The position numbers and the translations under genes are program-made. Positions 45,168 to 53,950 of a DNA stretch of 64,000 nt are shown here, piece by piece. This stretch comes from Bdellovibrio bacteriovorus (GTDB lineage: Bacteria; Bdellovibrionota; Bdellovibrionia; Bdellovibrionales; Bdellovibrionaceae), in the NCBI RefSeq assembly GCF_002208115.1, contig NZ_CP020946.1, positions 3,410,001 to 3,474,000 of the forward strand, given 5' to 3'. Each line of letters opens with the position of its first letter. The stretch's first letter is position 1. The notes under the pieces are model-generated. The model worked only from the letters and a program-made list of their open reading frames with translations, made no database searches and was not told the DNA's origin.

Positions 45168-45669
45168 CTTACATACCAGTGTAACTTCTGCCCTACTCAT
45201 CGGTTAATTCCGGGAATTATTTAGACAATTTTCTAATCATAAGACCAGACTACCAAACTTTAATCCTGCCTCCGTGGGAGCCGGGCTGGGGGCTGGGCTC
45301 CGGCGCTTCGAACAGTCCTCGCTCGGGTGGTTTTTTTCTTCCTTACTAGCCCTTTGGCTCGTCGGGAGCTATTGCGTTCCACGATTACCCCCGGACCTGC
45401 GGAACTTGCGGCGGAACCCAGCCCCCCAGCCCTCCTTCCTCGATCAGGACCTTGTTGGTGCGCCCGTGCGCGAAGTATTGGGAATCTAAAACAATGTGGA
45501 TGGCATTCGGGATTTTGTGGACTTTGGGCGGGGGAGACTTTCTTACATTTTCTGTGTTTTGTGGAAGGGTCTGATGTGGGCGCTAAGGGGGTCTTATTCG
45601 TTGAATTGTCTGGGGATTTTGGCTATTTATGGTTGTGGTGTTTTTCTTTGAATTTTGAAGGATGTTTTT
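45168..45669 (+). promoter_or_regulatory. 500-bp region before leuS with a long GC-rich inverted repeat
   Basis: No gene is supported here. GGGCTGGGGGCTGGG (45283-45297) is answered by CCCAGCCCCCCAGCCC (45417-45432), complementary except for one extra C. Pairing continues inward with mismatches (CTCCGGCGC against GCGGCGGAA), giving a stem of about 24 bp enclosing roughly 100 bases. Both arms are far more GC-rich than the surroundings. Between the arms is a T7 tract at 45331-45337. If transcribed, this would be a large structured leader for leuS or a separate RNA. A T-box is not supported, because its conserved antiterminator bulge was not seen. Confidence 0.45.
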
Positions 45670-48060
45670 ATGAGTTTGAACTTCACCGAGTACGAGAAAA
45701 AATGGCAGAAAAAGTGGGCGGACGCCAAGGCGTTTCAGGCTGAGACAAACAGTGTGAAACCAAAATATTATGCGCTGGATATGTTCCCCTATCCATCGGG
45801 CTCCGGTTTGCATGTTGGGCATATGGCCTCTTACACTCCGGCCGATATCATTTCCCGTTACAAACGCGCCAAGGGGTTCAACGTTCTTCACCCGATGGGA
45901 TACGATGCCTTTGGTCTGCCGGCTGAGCAGTTTGCCATCCAGACCGGGATCCATCCTGCCATCACGACCAAAAAAGCAATCGAAAGCTTCCGCACAACTC
46001 TGCAGTCCTTTGGGTTCAGCTTTGACTGGAGCCGCGAAATCTCCACTTGTGAGCCTAACTACTACAAATGGACTCAGTTCATTTTCCTGAAACTGTATGA
46101 GCGCGGCCTGGCTTACCAGAAGGAAGTTCCGGTCAACTGGTGCCCGGCTTTGAAAACCGTTCTGGCCAATGACGAAGTCATCGACGGAAAATCAGAGCGC
46201 GGCGGTCACCCGGTCATCCGCGTGCCGATGAAACAGTGGATGCTTAAAATCACCGACTATGCCGAACGCCTGTTGAATGACCTGGACAAAGTCGACTGGC
46301 CGGAAAGAACCAAAGAGGCGCAGCGCAACTGGATTGGAAAGTCCGAAGGCGCGCGCGTCACCTTCCAGGTTCATGGCGAACAGGACAGCTTTGAAGTCTT
46401 CACCACTCGTCCGGACACATTGTACGGTGTGACCTTCATGGTGATGGCTCCGGAAAATCCGCTGGTCAAAAAGATCACCTCCCAGCCGCAGCACACGGCG
46501 GTGGAAGAATACATTGCCGCCACGGCGAAAAAATCAGAAGTCGACCGCAAGGCGACGACTGAAAAAACCGGCGTCTTCACGGGGGCTCACGCCATCCACC
46601 CGATCACGGGCGAAAAGATCGAGATCTGGATTGCCGACTATGTCCTGATGGATTACGGCACCGGTGCAATCATGGCCGTTCCTGGTCACGATGCGCGTGA
46701 CTTCGAGTTTGCGACCAAATTCAACATTCCAATTAAAACCGTGCTTGAAAGTGACCAACTGCCATTTGAAGGCGACAGCGTCATGATCAACTCTGAATTC
46801 CTGAACGGCCTGAATAAAGCCGACGCCATCAAAAAAATGCTGGCTTATCTGGAAGAAAACAAATTGGGCGTTCGCGAAGTTCAGTACAAGCTGCGCGACT
46901 GGCTGTTCAGCCGTCAGCGCTATTGGGGCGAGCCGTTCCCGATCGTACACTTTGCCGACGGTTCCCGCGGCGTTCCCGTGAACGAGCTTCCTGTCGTATT
47001 GCCGGAAGTGGCGGACTATGAACCCGCCGACACCGGAGAAGCTCCACTGGCCCGCAACGCGGAATGGGTGAAGTACATGGACGGCAACAAAGAAGGCCGA
47101 CGCGAAACCGACACCATGCCGGGAGCTGCCGGATCTTCCTGGTACTTCCTGCGCTATATCGATCCAAACAATGATGCAGCTCCGTTCAGTGCGGAAGCTG
47201 AAAAGTACTGGATGCCAGTGGATCTGTACGTGGGCGGTCCTGAACACACTGTCGGTCACTTGCTGTATTCCCGCTTCTGGATGAAGGTTCTTTTTGATTG
47301 CGGTCTTGTGACCCATGATGAACCATTCCAAAAACTGGCCCACCAGGGCATGGTTTTGGGACCCGACGGTGAAAAAATGTCCAAATCCCGTGGCAACGTG
47401 ATCCCAGCTCAGGAAATCGGCCAGACACACGGTTCAGATGCTGTTCGAACTTTCGTCAGCTTTATGGGGCCTTTGGATAAAGACAAGGCCTGGTCTCCGA
47501 CCGGTATTGACGGCGTAAAACGCTTCCTGGATCGCATCGGCCGCCTTGTTGTCAGCGATGACGGCAAATATGTGGCGACCGATGCCGCTTTGACTTTGGA
47601 GATCGAGAAATTAGTTCACAAAACCATCAAAAAAGTCACAGAGGACATCGAGTCCATGAGCTTTAACACGGCGATCAGCGCCATGATGATTCTGGTGAAC
47701 GAACTTTACCGCGCGGAGTGCCGCTCTGTTTTGGCTCTGAAACCGCTGGTACAGATTCTGGCTCCGTTTGCCCCGCATTTGGCTGAAGAATTGTGGGAAA
47801 AAATGGGCGGACAGGGACTTTGCTCTTTGGCTCCTTGGCCAAAATATGATAACACCCTGTGCGCTGACGACACTGTGACAATCGGCGTGCAAGTGAATGG
47901 AAAAATGCGCGGCACGATCGAGTTGGGCGTGGCGGCTTCCGAACAGGAAGCGGTCGCGGCGGCGAAAGCCGTTCCACAAGTGGCAGCTGTGCTTGGCGAC
48001 AAGAATCCCGACAAGGTGATTTACAAAGCCGGCAAAATTTTGAACTTGATCGTTAAATAA
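45670..48060 (+). CDS. leuS: Leucyl-tRNA synthetase
   Basis: The protein has 796 residues. It charges tRNA-Leu. The HIGH-type motif is FPYPSGSGLHVGHM and the KMSKS motif is GEKMSKSRGNVIP. The CP1 editing domain has TRPDTLYGVTFM and the GTGAIMAVPGHD segment, and an anticodon-binding helical domain and a C-terminal tail follow. I chose the ATG at 45670 (AAGGAT about 7 bases upstream) rather than the in-frame ATG at 45655. A terminator follows at 48077. Confidence 0.97.
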   Translation: MSLNFTEYEKKWQKKWADAKAFQAETNSVKPKYYALDMFPYPSGSGLHVGHMASYTPADIISRYKRAKGFNVLHPMGYDAFGLPAEQFAIQTGIHPAITTKKAIESFRTTLQSFGFSFDWSREISTCEPNYYKWTQFIFLKLYERGLAYQKEVPVNWCPALKTVLANDEVIDGKSERGGHPVIRVPMKQWMLKITDYAERLLNDLDKVDWPERTKEAQRNWIGKSEGARVTFQVHGEQDSFEVFTTRPDTLYGVTFMVMAPENPLVKKITSQPQHTAVEEYIAATAKKSEVDRKATTEKTGVFTGAHAIHPITGEKIEIWIADYVLMDYGTGAIMAVPGHDARDFEFATKFNIPIKTVLESDQLPFEGDSVMINSEFLNGLNKADAIKKMLAYLEENKLGVREVQYKLRDWLFSRQRYWGEPFPIVHFADGSRGVPVNELPVVLPEVADYEPADTGEAPLARNAEWVKYMDGNKEGRRETDTMPGAAGSSWYFLRYIDPNNDAAPFSAEAEKYWMPVDLYVGGPEHTVGHLLYSRFWMKVLFDCGLVTHDEPFQKLAHQGMVLGPDGEKMSKSRGNVIPAQEIGQTHGSDAVRTFVSFMGPLDKDKAWSPTGIDGVKRFLDRIGRLVVSDDGKYVATDAALTLEIEKLVHKTIKKVTEDIESMSFNTAISAMMILVNELYRAECRSVLALKPLVQILAPFAPHLAEELWEKMGGQGLCSLAPWPKYDNTLCADDTVTIGVQVNGKMRGTIELGVAASEQEAVAAAKAVPQVAAVLGDKNPDKVIYKAGKILNLIVK

Positions 48061-48076
48061 CTGGGTTCTTTTACCG

Positions 48077-48112
48077 AAAAGGACCCCTGAAAAACAACAT
48101 GGGGTCCTTTAT
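48077..48112 (+). terminator. Intrinsic terminator after leuS
   Basis: AAAAGGACCCC (48077-48087) pairs with GGGGTCCTTT (48101-48110), a 10-bp stem with short T run, 17 bases after the leuS stop. Confidence 0.82.
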
Positions 48113-48143
48113 CCGGGCCCCCTAGTCGTGAGGGCCAGAAGAG

Positions 48144-50048
48144 ATGTCTAATTGGAGTCCTGAAAAAAGCGCTGAGCTTTATGGGATCAACAACTGGGGC
48201 AACGGTTATTTCAGAATTAACAGCGCAGGCAATGTTGCTGTCACTCCGATGGGCGCCGCGGGTCCGACAGTGGATCTGCATGAGCTGACCCAAGATCTTT
48301 TGGACCGCGGTATCCGCGTTCCCATCATGATTCGTTTTCCGGAAATTATTAAATCCCGCGTGGAGCTTTTGAACGGCTGCTTCCAAAAAGCATTTGCTGA
48401 TCATGGCTACAAAGGCCAGTATCGTGGCGTTTACCCGATCAAGGTAAACCAACAGCGTCACCTGGTTCAGGAGCTGGTGAAATACGGTAAAGACTATTCC
48501 ATGGGTCTTGAAGCAGGTTCCAAACCTGAGCTTCTGGTGGTTCTGGCTTTGATGAACACTCCAGATGCACTTATCATCTGCAACGGTTTCAAAGACTGGG
48601 AATACATCGAAACAGCGATCCTGTCCCAGAAACTGGGCCGCAACACCATCATCGTGGTGGATCGTAAAGAAGAATTGAAAATGATCGTGGATGTGGCGAA
48701 AAAGTTCAACGCCCGTCCAAAAATCGGCTTCCGTGCGAAGCTGAACACCCAAGGTGCCGGCAAGTGGGTTGACTCCTCTGGCGCCCGCTCCAAGTTCGGT
48801 CTGACTTCCACTGAAATCGTGGAAGGCGTTGAATTCCTGAAAAGCGAAGGCATGCTGGATTGCCTGGAACTTCTGCACTACCACATCGGTTCTCAGGTTC
48901 CTCAGATCCAGTCCATCAAGTCCTCTTTGAAAGAGGGCGCACGCTTCTACACCGAGCTGTACAAAATGGGCGCAGGCCTGAAGTACATCGACGTGGGCGG
49001 CGGCCTGGGCGTTGACTATGACGGTTCCGGCCACTCTGACAGCTCTGTGAACTATTCTGAGCAGGAATACGCCAATGACATCGTGTCTGTACTTCAGACC
49101 CTGTGTGATGAAAAAGGCATTCCACATCCAAACATCGTGACTGAGTCCGGCCGCTTCCTGGTGGCTCACCACTCGGTTTTGGTGTTCAACGTGATGGGCG
49201 TGAACGACCTTCACCGCCACGAGCCGCCTCGTCCAGCGACGAAAACGGATCATTCCATCATGCAGGACATGCAGTACATCTTTGAAAAGGTGAACAAAGA
49301 CAATATCAACGAGTGCTTCAATGACCTGGAACAGGCCAAACAGGAAACTCTGCAATTGTTCACTTACGGCGTCTTGAGCCTTGAACAACGTGCATGGTGT
49401 GAATCCATGTACTTTGCGATCGCAACCAAGATGATCAAACTGGCGCGCGCGACTCCGGATTGTGAAGACATCGTGGCAGCTCTGGGTAAGGAACTGTGCG
49501 ACACTTACTTCTCCAACTTCTCTGTGTTCCAGTCTGTACCGGATTCATGGGCGGTGGGTCAGTTGTTCCCGGTGATCCCAATTCACCGTCTGGGCGAAGA
49601 GCCTAAACGTGAAGCGACTTTGGCGGATCTGACTTGTGACTCTGACGGTGTGATTGAAAAATTCATCGACACGGCTTCCGGCGAACCGAAAGAAACCATC
49701 CGCTTGCATCAGTTCACTGATGGCCAGCAGTACTATCTGGGCGTGTTCCTGACCGGTGCCTACCAAGAGATCCTGGGCGATTTGCACAATCTGTTTGGGG
49801 ACACGGATGCGGTTCACATCTCTTTGAACGGCGTGGGTTACACTATTGACCATTACGTTCCAGGTGACACGGTGACTGAAGTTCTGTCTTACGTTCAGTA
49901 CGGCCGCTCTGAAATGGTCGACAGCGTTCGTCAGGCAACAGAGGAATCCATCCAGAAGGGCTCGATCACAAAACAAGAAGCCAAGCTTCTGATCAAGCAC
50001 TACGAAGAAGGTCTTTCCGGTTACACCTACCTGGAAGAAGCCGAGTAA
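48144..50048 (+). CDS. speA: Biosynthetic arginine decarboxylase
   Basis: The protein has 634 residues, the size of SpeA. It is a PLP enzyme of fold type III that converts arginine to agmatine, the first step of putrescine synthesis. The PLP lysine lies in YPIKVNQQRHLV, the family segment LLHYHIGSQVPQI and the phosphate-binding GGGLGVDYDGSG follow, and the C-terminal part carries the barrel strands and CESMYFAIATKM. The agmatinase-family gene at 55722 would take agmatine further, though it is not adjacent. A strong terminator follows. Confidence 0.95.
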   Translation: MSNWSPEKSAELYGINNWGNGYFRINSAGNVAVTPMGAAGPTVDLHELTQDLLDRGIRVPIMIRFPEIIKSRVELLNGCFQKAFADHGYKGQYRGVYPIKVNQQRHLVQELVKYGKDYSMGLEAGSKPELLVVLALMNTPDALIICNGFKDWEYIETAILSQKLGRNTIIVVDRKEELKMIVDVAKKFNARPKIGFRAKLNTQGAGKWVDSSGARSKFGLTSTEIVEGVEFLKSEGMLDCLELLHYHIGSQVPQIQSIKSSLKEGARFYTELYKMGAGLKYIDVGGGLGVDYDGSGHSDSSVNYSEQEYANDIVSVLQTLCDEKGIPHPNIVTESGRFLVAHHSVLVFNVMGVNDLHRHEPPRPATKTDHSIMQDMQYIFEKVNKDNINECFNDLEQAKQETLQLFTYGVLSLEQRAWCESMYFAIATKMIKLARATPDCEDIVAALGKELCDTYFSNFSVFQSVPDSWAVGQLFPVIPIHRLGEEPKREATLADLTCDSDGVIEKFIDTASGEPKETIRLHQFTDGQQYYLGVFLTGAYQEILGDLHNLFGDTDAVHISLNGVGYTIDHYVPGDTVTEVLSYVQYGRSEMVDSVRQATEESIQKGSITKQEAKLLIKHYEEGLSGYTYLEEAE

Positions 50049-50083
50049 CCAAAAAGGTTCCTGGTTCTTTTTTAGCAAACTTC

Positions 50084-50117
50084 AAAGCGGCGGATGAAAA
50101 TTCGCCGCTTTTTTTAT
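50084..50117. terminator. Intrinsic terminator after speA
   Basis: AAAGCGGCG (50084-50092) pairs with CGCCGCTTT (50103-50111) around a 10-base loop, followed by T7 for the plus strand. It touches the stop codon of the convergent lipoprotein gene at 50114 and may serve both strands. Confidence 0.87.
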
Positions 50118-50992
50118 TCAACCACTTCTGCGTCAGCCTGAGTGATCGCAGGCTTGCCACAGCCAGAGTAAGTCACCGTCGTGATCTTTTCCGAGGATCT
50201 CATCGTCACTATGCCGTCATCAAACCCGCAAACCCCGCGATGCAAACCATCCGAAGACACACTGTACACATTCTGGGTCACGCCACCCTTAAGGTGACTG
50301 ACGTTTCCGCTGATCTGAACAAAGCCCGCTCCTTTGGCGGCATCTTCATCGGGGATAAAGTCATAAAAGGAAACCCCGGTGATCTGATGCTGAACACCCT
50401 CCACCGTCGAAGTCTCCTCGAACTCACGATCAATCTGAATTGCCCCACTGCCAAGACGTGTGTGCGTATGAGTGGACTGAACGTTTCGAATCAGTCCCGC
50501 CTTACCATAGACATCAACATCGGTGTCGATCACAGATACCACCGCGCCGTTTTCTTCTTCCCGGGTGCTGATCAAATTCACGACGCCTTTGACTTCGCGA
50601 CACGAGTATTCATACAAAATCTCGCGGCGAACATCCGAGTCCTCTTTCACCGTGCGCTTTACACAAGGACCCTGGGGCAAAACAAGGCCCTTGCCGGAAG
50701 CAAAAGATATGTTCAAGAAAGGATCCTGCATGATATCGCCCTGAGAGGCGTTGTGAGAATCGGAATCCAGTTGGTCGCAGACTTCGCCCACGACTTCAGA
50801 ATCCGGCACAGTTTCGGAATCATCGGCGGAATCATCAGCACTGTCGTCACTGGGGGAAGCGTCCGTTGTGGTGGTTTCTTCAGAGGTTTTGGAACTGAAT
50901 TCCTCAGTGAAAGACACCGGCGTCTTACAAGAGCTCAGTATCAGAGCCAGAAACAATACCCAGATTCCCGCGTACATCCGTTTGGACATCAT
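50114..50992 (-). CDS. Secreted lipoprotein, unknown function
   Basis: The protein has 292 residues from the ATG at 50992, supported by GGGGGGAT upstream. The lipoprotein signal ends ALILSSC. An acidic Ser/Asp/Thr linker (about 30-65, PSDDSADDSADDSE) leads to a beta-rich domain with a few cysteines (GEVCDQLD, YSCREVKG, GVCGFDDG, SGCGKP). No family recognised. It is transcribed alone, convergent with speA. Confidence 0.72.
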   Translation of the reverse strand: MMSKRMYAGIWVLFLALILSSCKTPVSFTEEFSSKTSEETTTTDASPSDDSADDSADDSETVPDSEVVGEVCDQLDSDSHNASQGDIMQDPFLNISFASGKGLVLPQGPCVKRTVKEDSDVRREILYEYSCREVKGVVNLISTREEENGAVVSVIDTDVDVYGKAGLIRNVQSTHTHTRLGSGAIQIDREFEETSTVEGVQHQITGVSFYDFIPDEDAAKGAGFVQISGNVSHLKGGVTQNVYSVSSDGLHRGVCGFDDGIVTMRSSEKITTVTYSGCGKPAITQADAEVVE

Positions 50993-51099
50993 AAGATCCC
51001 CCCGCACAAACAAGTGCGCCTGATGGGATCAGATTAGGGGGAAAGTATTGAGGGACTATGCAAGCCCCTCAATAATGAAAAGAATCTCGAACTGATATA

Positions 51100-51693
51100 T
51101 TACTTTAGACCCGCATTGAGACTGGAGGTCATTTTTACCGCCGTCGGGATCACAACCGCTGGGCAGCGTGGATAATCACGGCGGGACTTATAGGCCAGGC
51201 GGTCTTCAGAAACCTCGCGGTTCATCTGGTAACCTGTCGCTGTTTTCACAAACGTGTATTTGATCACGGTGTCCAGATTCAGGGTCTTTTTATCCATGGA
51301 ATACAGACGGCAGAAGCCATCGTACTTCTCGTCATGATAAGTCACCTGAGAGCGGGAAAGACTTGTGAACTCAATAGTGCCGTCCGCATAAATACGCCCC
51401 TGCTCGATGCCTTTGGAATTTACCAGCTTGTTGCCATCAATTTTCAAGGACACTGGCAGATCATTCCAACCACCCAGTTGTTCACACTCATAGAAAGAAA
51501 AACCAAGCTCAACCACGTCGGCCGTTTGATCCAGATTCAAAGCGACCGTGCACTTTACATTGCGAACATCAGCCGAGCCATCCAAACGGAAGTACTTCGC
51601 CGTCATTTCGCCAGAACCTTTGATTTTACCCAGAACCTGCGCCTGAACAGACAGACCAAAAACAGAGACTAGAATGCACACGAAAAACTTCAT
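51100..51693 (-). CDS. Secreted protein, unknown function
   Basis: The protein has 197 residues from the ATG at 51693, chosen for the signal peptide MKFFVCILVSVFGLSVQAQ and the GGGGGAA ribosome site 5 bases upstream; the frame is open to 51804 but crosses the 35-bp repeat. The mature part is a beta-rich domain (GKIKGSGEMTAKYFRLDG, VALNLDQTADVVELGFSFYE) resembling small lipocalin-like or YceI-like folds in pattern only. Four cysteines lie in it. No family recognised. Confidence 0.7.
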   Translation of the reverse strand: MKFFVCILVSVFGLSVQAQVLGKIKGSGEMTAKYFRLDGSADVRNVKCTVALNLDQTADVVELGFSFYECEQLGGWNDLPVSLKIDGNKLVNSKGIEQGRIYADGTIEFTSLSRSQVTYHDEKYDGFCRLYSMDKKTLNLDTVIKYTFVKTATGYQMNREVSEDRLAYKSRRDYPRCPAVVIPTAVKMTSSLNAGLK

Positions 51694-51774
51694 GATTCCC
51701 CCGGAAATAGATTGGTTGTTTGGACCATATCGGCGGAAGAAAGGGGTATCAACTTTAAAGACAGAAAGAATGAT

Positions 51775-51809
51775 GCGGTGTAGGTGTAAAAAGTCACCAG
51801 GCACCTTTT
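51775..51809. repeat. 35-bp intergenic repeat, copy 2
   Basis: Matches copy 1 at 33041-33075 in 34 of 35 positions. It lies between the permease gene terminator (51815-51848) and the secreted-protein gene on the minus strand. As with copy 1 it sits downstream of a minus-strand gene and upstream of another, in the same orientation. Confidence 0.75.
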
Positions 51810-51814
51810 TGGGG

Positions 51815-51848
51815 ATAAAAAAAGGTGGCCTTAAGCCACCTGTTTTTT
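51815..51848 (-). terminator. Intrinsic terminator of the peptide-transporter genes
   Basis: On the minus strand AGGTGGC (51841-51835) and GCCACCT (51829-51823) form a 7-bp stem followed by T7, directly after the stop of the permease gene at 51851. Confidence 0.85.
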
Positions 51849-51850
51849 AT

Positions 51851-52870
51851 TTACATTTTGGAGTCGAAGGCGTCGCGGACTGCAAGACCGATGTTGATCA
51901 ACAGGGTCAGAGTCAGAACCAGAGCCACCATCGGGCCCCAAACTATCCACTCTGCAATCGTGAACCATTTTTGAGCCTGAGCCAGCAACTCACCCCAAGA
52001 AGGAGTCGGCGGACGAAGACCCAAGCCCAGGTAATCCAGGAAGGACAACGTATTCACGCCACCTGCGATAAAGAACGGCGCAAAGGTCACAATCGGAGTC
52101 AGACCGTTCGGCAGGATGTGCTTACCGATAATACGGGTGTGATCCGCACCAATGGCTTTAGCTGCCTCAACGTACTCACGCTTTCTCAAAGACAGGAACT
52201 GGGCACGCATATAAGCAGAGATCCCGGTCCAGCTGAAGATCGCAAAGAACCCGATCAACAACGGCAAGCTTGGAGTAAAGATAGAGATGATCGTCAAAAG
52301 AACGATCAGAATCGGGGTGCTTTCCACGATCTCAACCAGACGCTGACCAACCAAGTCGGTCTTACCACCCATGTAACCCATGATAGCACCCATGGTGATA
52401 CCAATCGCATAAGTCGCAAGCCATGAACCAATCGCGAACAACATCGTGTAACGGAATCCGTACAACAGACGCGTCATCACGTCACGACCGCTCTCATCCG
52501 TACCCAACCAGTTTACTTTGGTAGGAGGAGATGGATAGGTTTCAACGGTTTTATTGCTTTCATATGGGTCCCACTGAATGATCGGCCATACCGCCCAGTC
52601 GCCCTCTTTCATTTCCAGCTCACGATAATCCATCACATAGATGTCATCACGGCCGAAGGCAGTTGGGTGATAATCCTTGAACAACGGGAAGAACAATTTC
52701 CCATTGTAGCTCATCACATGTGGGTGATTGTTGGCCCAAAGTTCCGCCGTGAAGCTCACGAAGAACATAGCCAAAAGAATCCAAACAGAGACAACAGCGA
52801 CACGATCGCGCTTAAATCGCTTATATCTCTTCAGCGTCAATTCATTGCGAATAAGATATTTTTCGATCAT
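51851..52870 (-). CDS. yejE: ABC transporter permease, YejE/OppC type (peptide import)
   Basis: The protein has 339 residues. The N-terminal region has one membrane helix, then the extracytoplasmic segment ANNHPHVMSYNGKLFFPLFKDY typical of YejE. The permease domain of about 130-335 has five helices and the EAA loop (YVEAAKAIGADHTRIIGKHILPNG) that contacts the ATPase. YejABEF-type systems import oligopeptides such as microcin C in enterobacteria. The start overlaps the end of the yejB-like gene by 4 bases. It is the last gene of the unit; no ATPase gene follows. Confidence 0.88.
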   Translation of the reverse strand: MIEKYLIRNELTLKRYKRFKRDRVAVVSVWILLAMFFVSFTAELWANNHPHVMSYNGKLFFPLFKDYHPTAFGRDDIYVMDYRELEMKEGDWAVWPIIQWDPYESNKTVETYPSPPTKVNWLGTDESGRDVMTRLLYGFRYTMLFAIGSWLATYAIGITMGAIMGYMGGKTDLVGQRLVEIVESTPILIVLLTIISIFTPSLPLLIGFFAIFSWTGISAYMRAQFLSLRKREYVEAAKAIGADHTRIIGKHILPNGLTPIVTFAPFFIAGGVNTLSFLDYLGLGLRPPTPSWGELLAQAQKWFTIAEWIVWGPMVALVLTLTLLINIGLAVRDAFDSKM

Positions 52871-53898
52871 TTGAAGTCAATCCTTGGATCAATAAGAACA
52901 TAAATGATGTCAGAGAAAATACGTCCGAACATCAAAAGCAAAGACGAAATGAAGGTCAGACCCATGATCACGTTATAGTCACGTGCCATGATGGACTGAT
53001 AGCCCAGCAAACCGATACCGTCCAAGTTGAACATCTGTTCGATGATCAAAGAACCCGCCAGGAAAGCTCCGAAGAAGCCGCCCAAACCGGTTGCGATCGG
53101 AATCAAAGCATTGCGAAGAGCATGTTTGAAGATAACCACGTTGTCAGAAAGACCCTTGGCGCGTGCCGTACGAACAAAGTCCGACTTCACAACATCCAGC
53201 ATGGAATTTCGCATCAGAGTGGAAAGCTCCGTGAAACCACCGATCATGTAACAGATCAACGGCAGCACGAAGTGGTGTGCACGGTCCACGATCTTGCCCC
53301 AGGTGGTCAGAACTTCATAATCGTCCGAGTGCAAACCGCCCAGTGGGAACATGTTCAGTTTCCCGGCGAACACAACGATCAGGAAGATACCCAATACCAA
53401 CGGTGGAATCGAATACGTCAGATTCAGAATAATAGTGGTGATACGGTCAAAGGCGCCGCCAGCCTTGATGGCCTTGCGAACACCGAGAGGGATACACACC
53501 AAATAAGTCAGGATCAAAGAGGCGATACCGAACTGCAAAGACACCGGGAACTTACTTTTGATCACATCAATGACCGGTTCCTGGTAGGTGAAGCTTTCAC
53601 CGAAATCCAGACGGGACAAATTTTTAAGCCAGATGATGTAACGTTCATGCAAAGGCTTGTCGAAACCGTATTGTTTCTTCAAGGCCTCAATCACTTCTTC
53701 GTTAACCGCGGAATCACCGCGACTGTTAACGCCAGCAGCGCCACCGCCAGCTCCACCAGCAGAGCCGAAGCGAATTGCCTGCAGCTTCTGCTCAATGGGG
53801 CTGCCCGGAGCCAAATTGATAAGAACGAAAGTCATGATGGTGATCCCGAAGAATGTCGGGATCATCAGTAGTAATCGGCGAATCAGGTAGACGATCAA
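52867..53898 (-). CDS. yejB: ABC transporter permease, YejB/OppB type (peptide import)
   Basis: The protein has 343 residues. The N-terminal TM helix (IRRLLLMIPTFFGITIMTFVLI) is followed by the Gly/Ala-rich insertion AGGAGGGAAGVNSRG and KKQYGFDKPLHERYIIW, which mark the YejB branch of OppB permeases. Five further helices and the EAA loop (DFVRTARAKGLSDNVVIFKHALRNA) follow, and the protein ends DPRIDFK. It forms the heteromeric channel with the YejE-like permease. It lies 52 bases after the binding-protein gene. Confidence 0.9.
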   Translation of the reverse strand: MIVYLIRRLLLMIPTFFGITIMTFVLINLAPGSPIEQKLQAIRFGSAGGAGGGAAGVNSRGDSAVNEEVIEALKKQYGFDKPLHERYIIWLKNLSRLDFGESFTYQEPVIDVIKSKFPVSLQFGIASLILTYLVCIPLGVRKAIKAGGAFDRITTIILNLTYSIPPLVLGIFLIVVFAGKLNMFPLGGLHSDDYEVLTTWGKIVDRAHHFVLPLICYMIGGFTELSTLMRNSMLDVVKSDFVRTARAKGLSDNVVIFKHALRNALIPIATGLGGFFGAFLAGSLIIEQMFNLDGIGLLGYQSIMARDYNVIMGLTFISSLLLMFGRIFSDIIYVLIDPRIDFK

Positions 53899-53950
53899 AG
53901 CCCTACTCCCAAACTAATAAGAGACAGATGAACAACTCAGAGGAAGAAGC

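Noticed and set aside
45168-45669. T-box leader before leuS.
   Set aside because: No conserved T-box or antiterminator sequence was found, and T-boxes are not expected in this group.
45274-45743. Plus-strand frames in the region before leuS.
   Set aside because: No ribosome site, odd composition caused by the GC-rich inverted repeat, and one frame runs into leuS out of frame.
46534-47430. Long minus-strand frame (298 codons) antisense to leuS.
   Set aside because: Shadow of leuS codon use; no domain or start signal.
48021-49388. Long minus-strand frame (455 codons) antisense to speA.
   Set aside because: It lies wholly over a certain enzyme gene, has no ribosome site and reads as the His/Phe/Val-rich complement typical of shadow frames.
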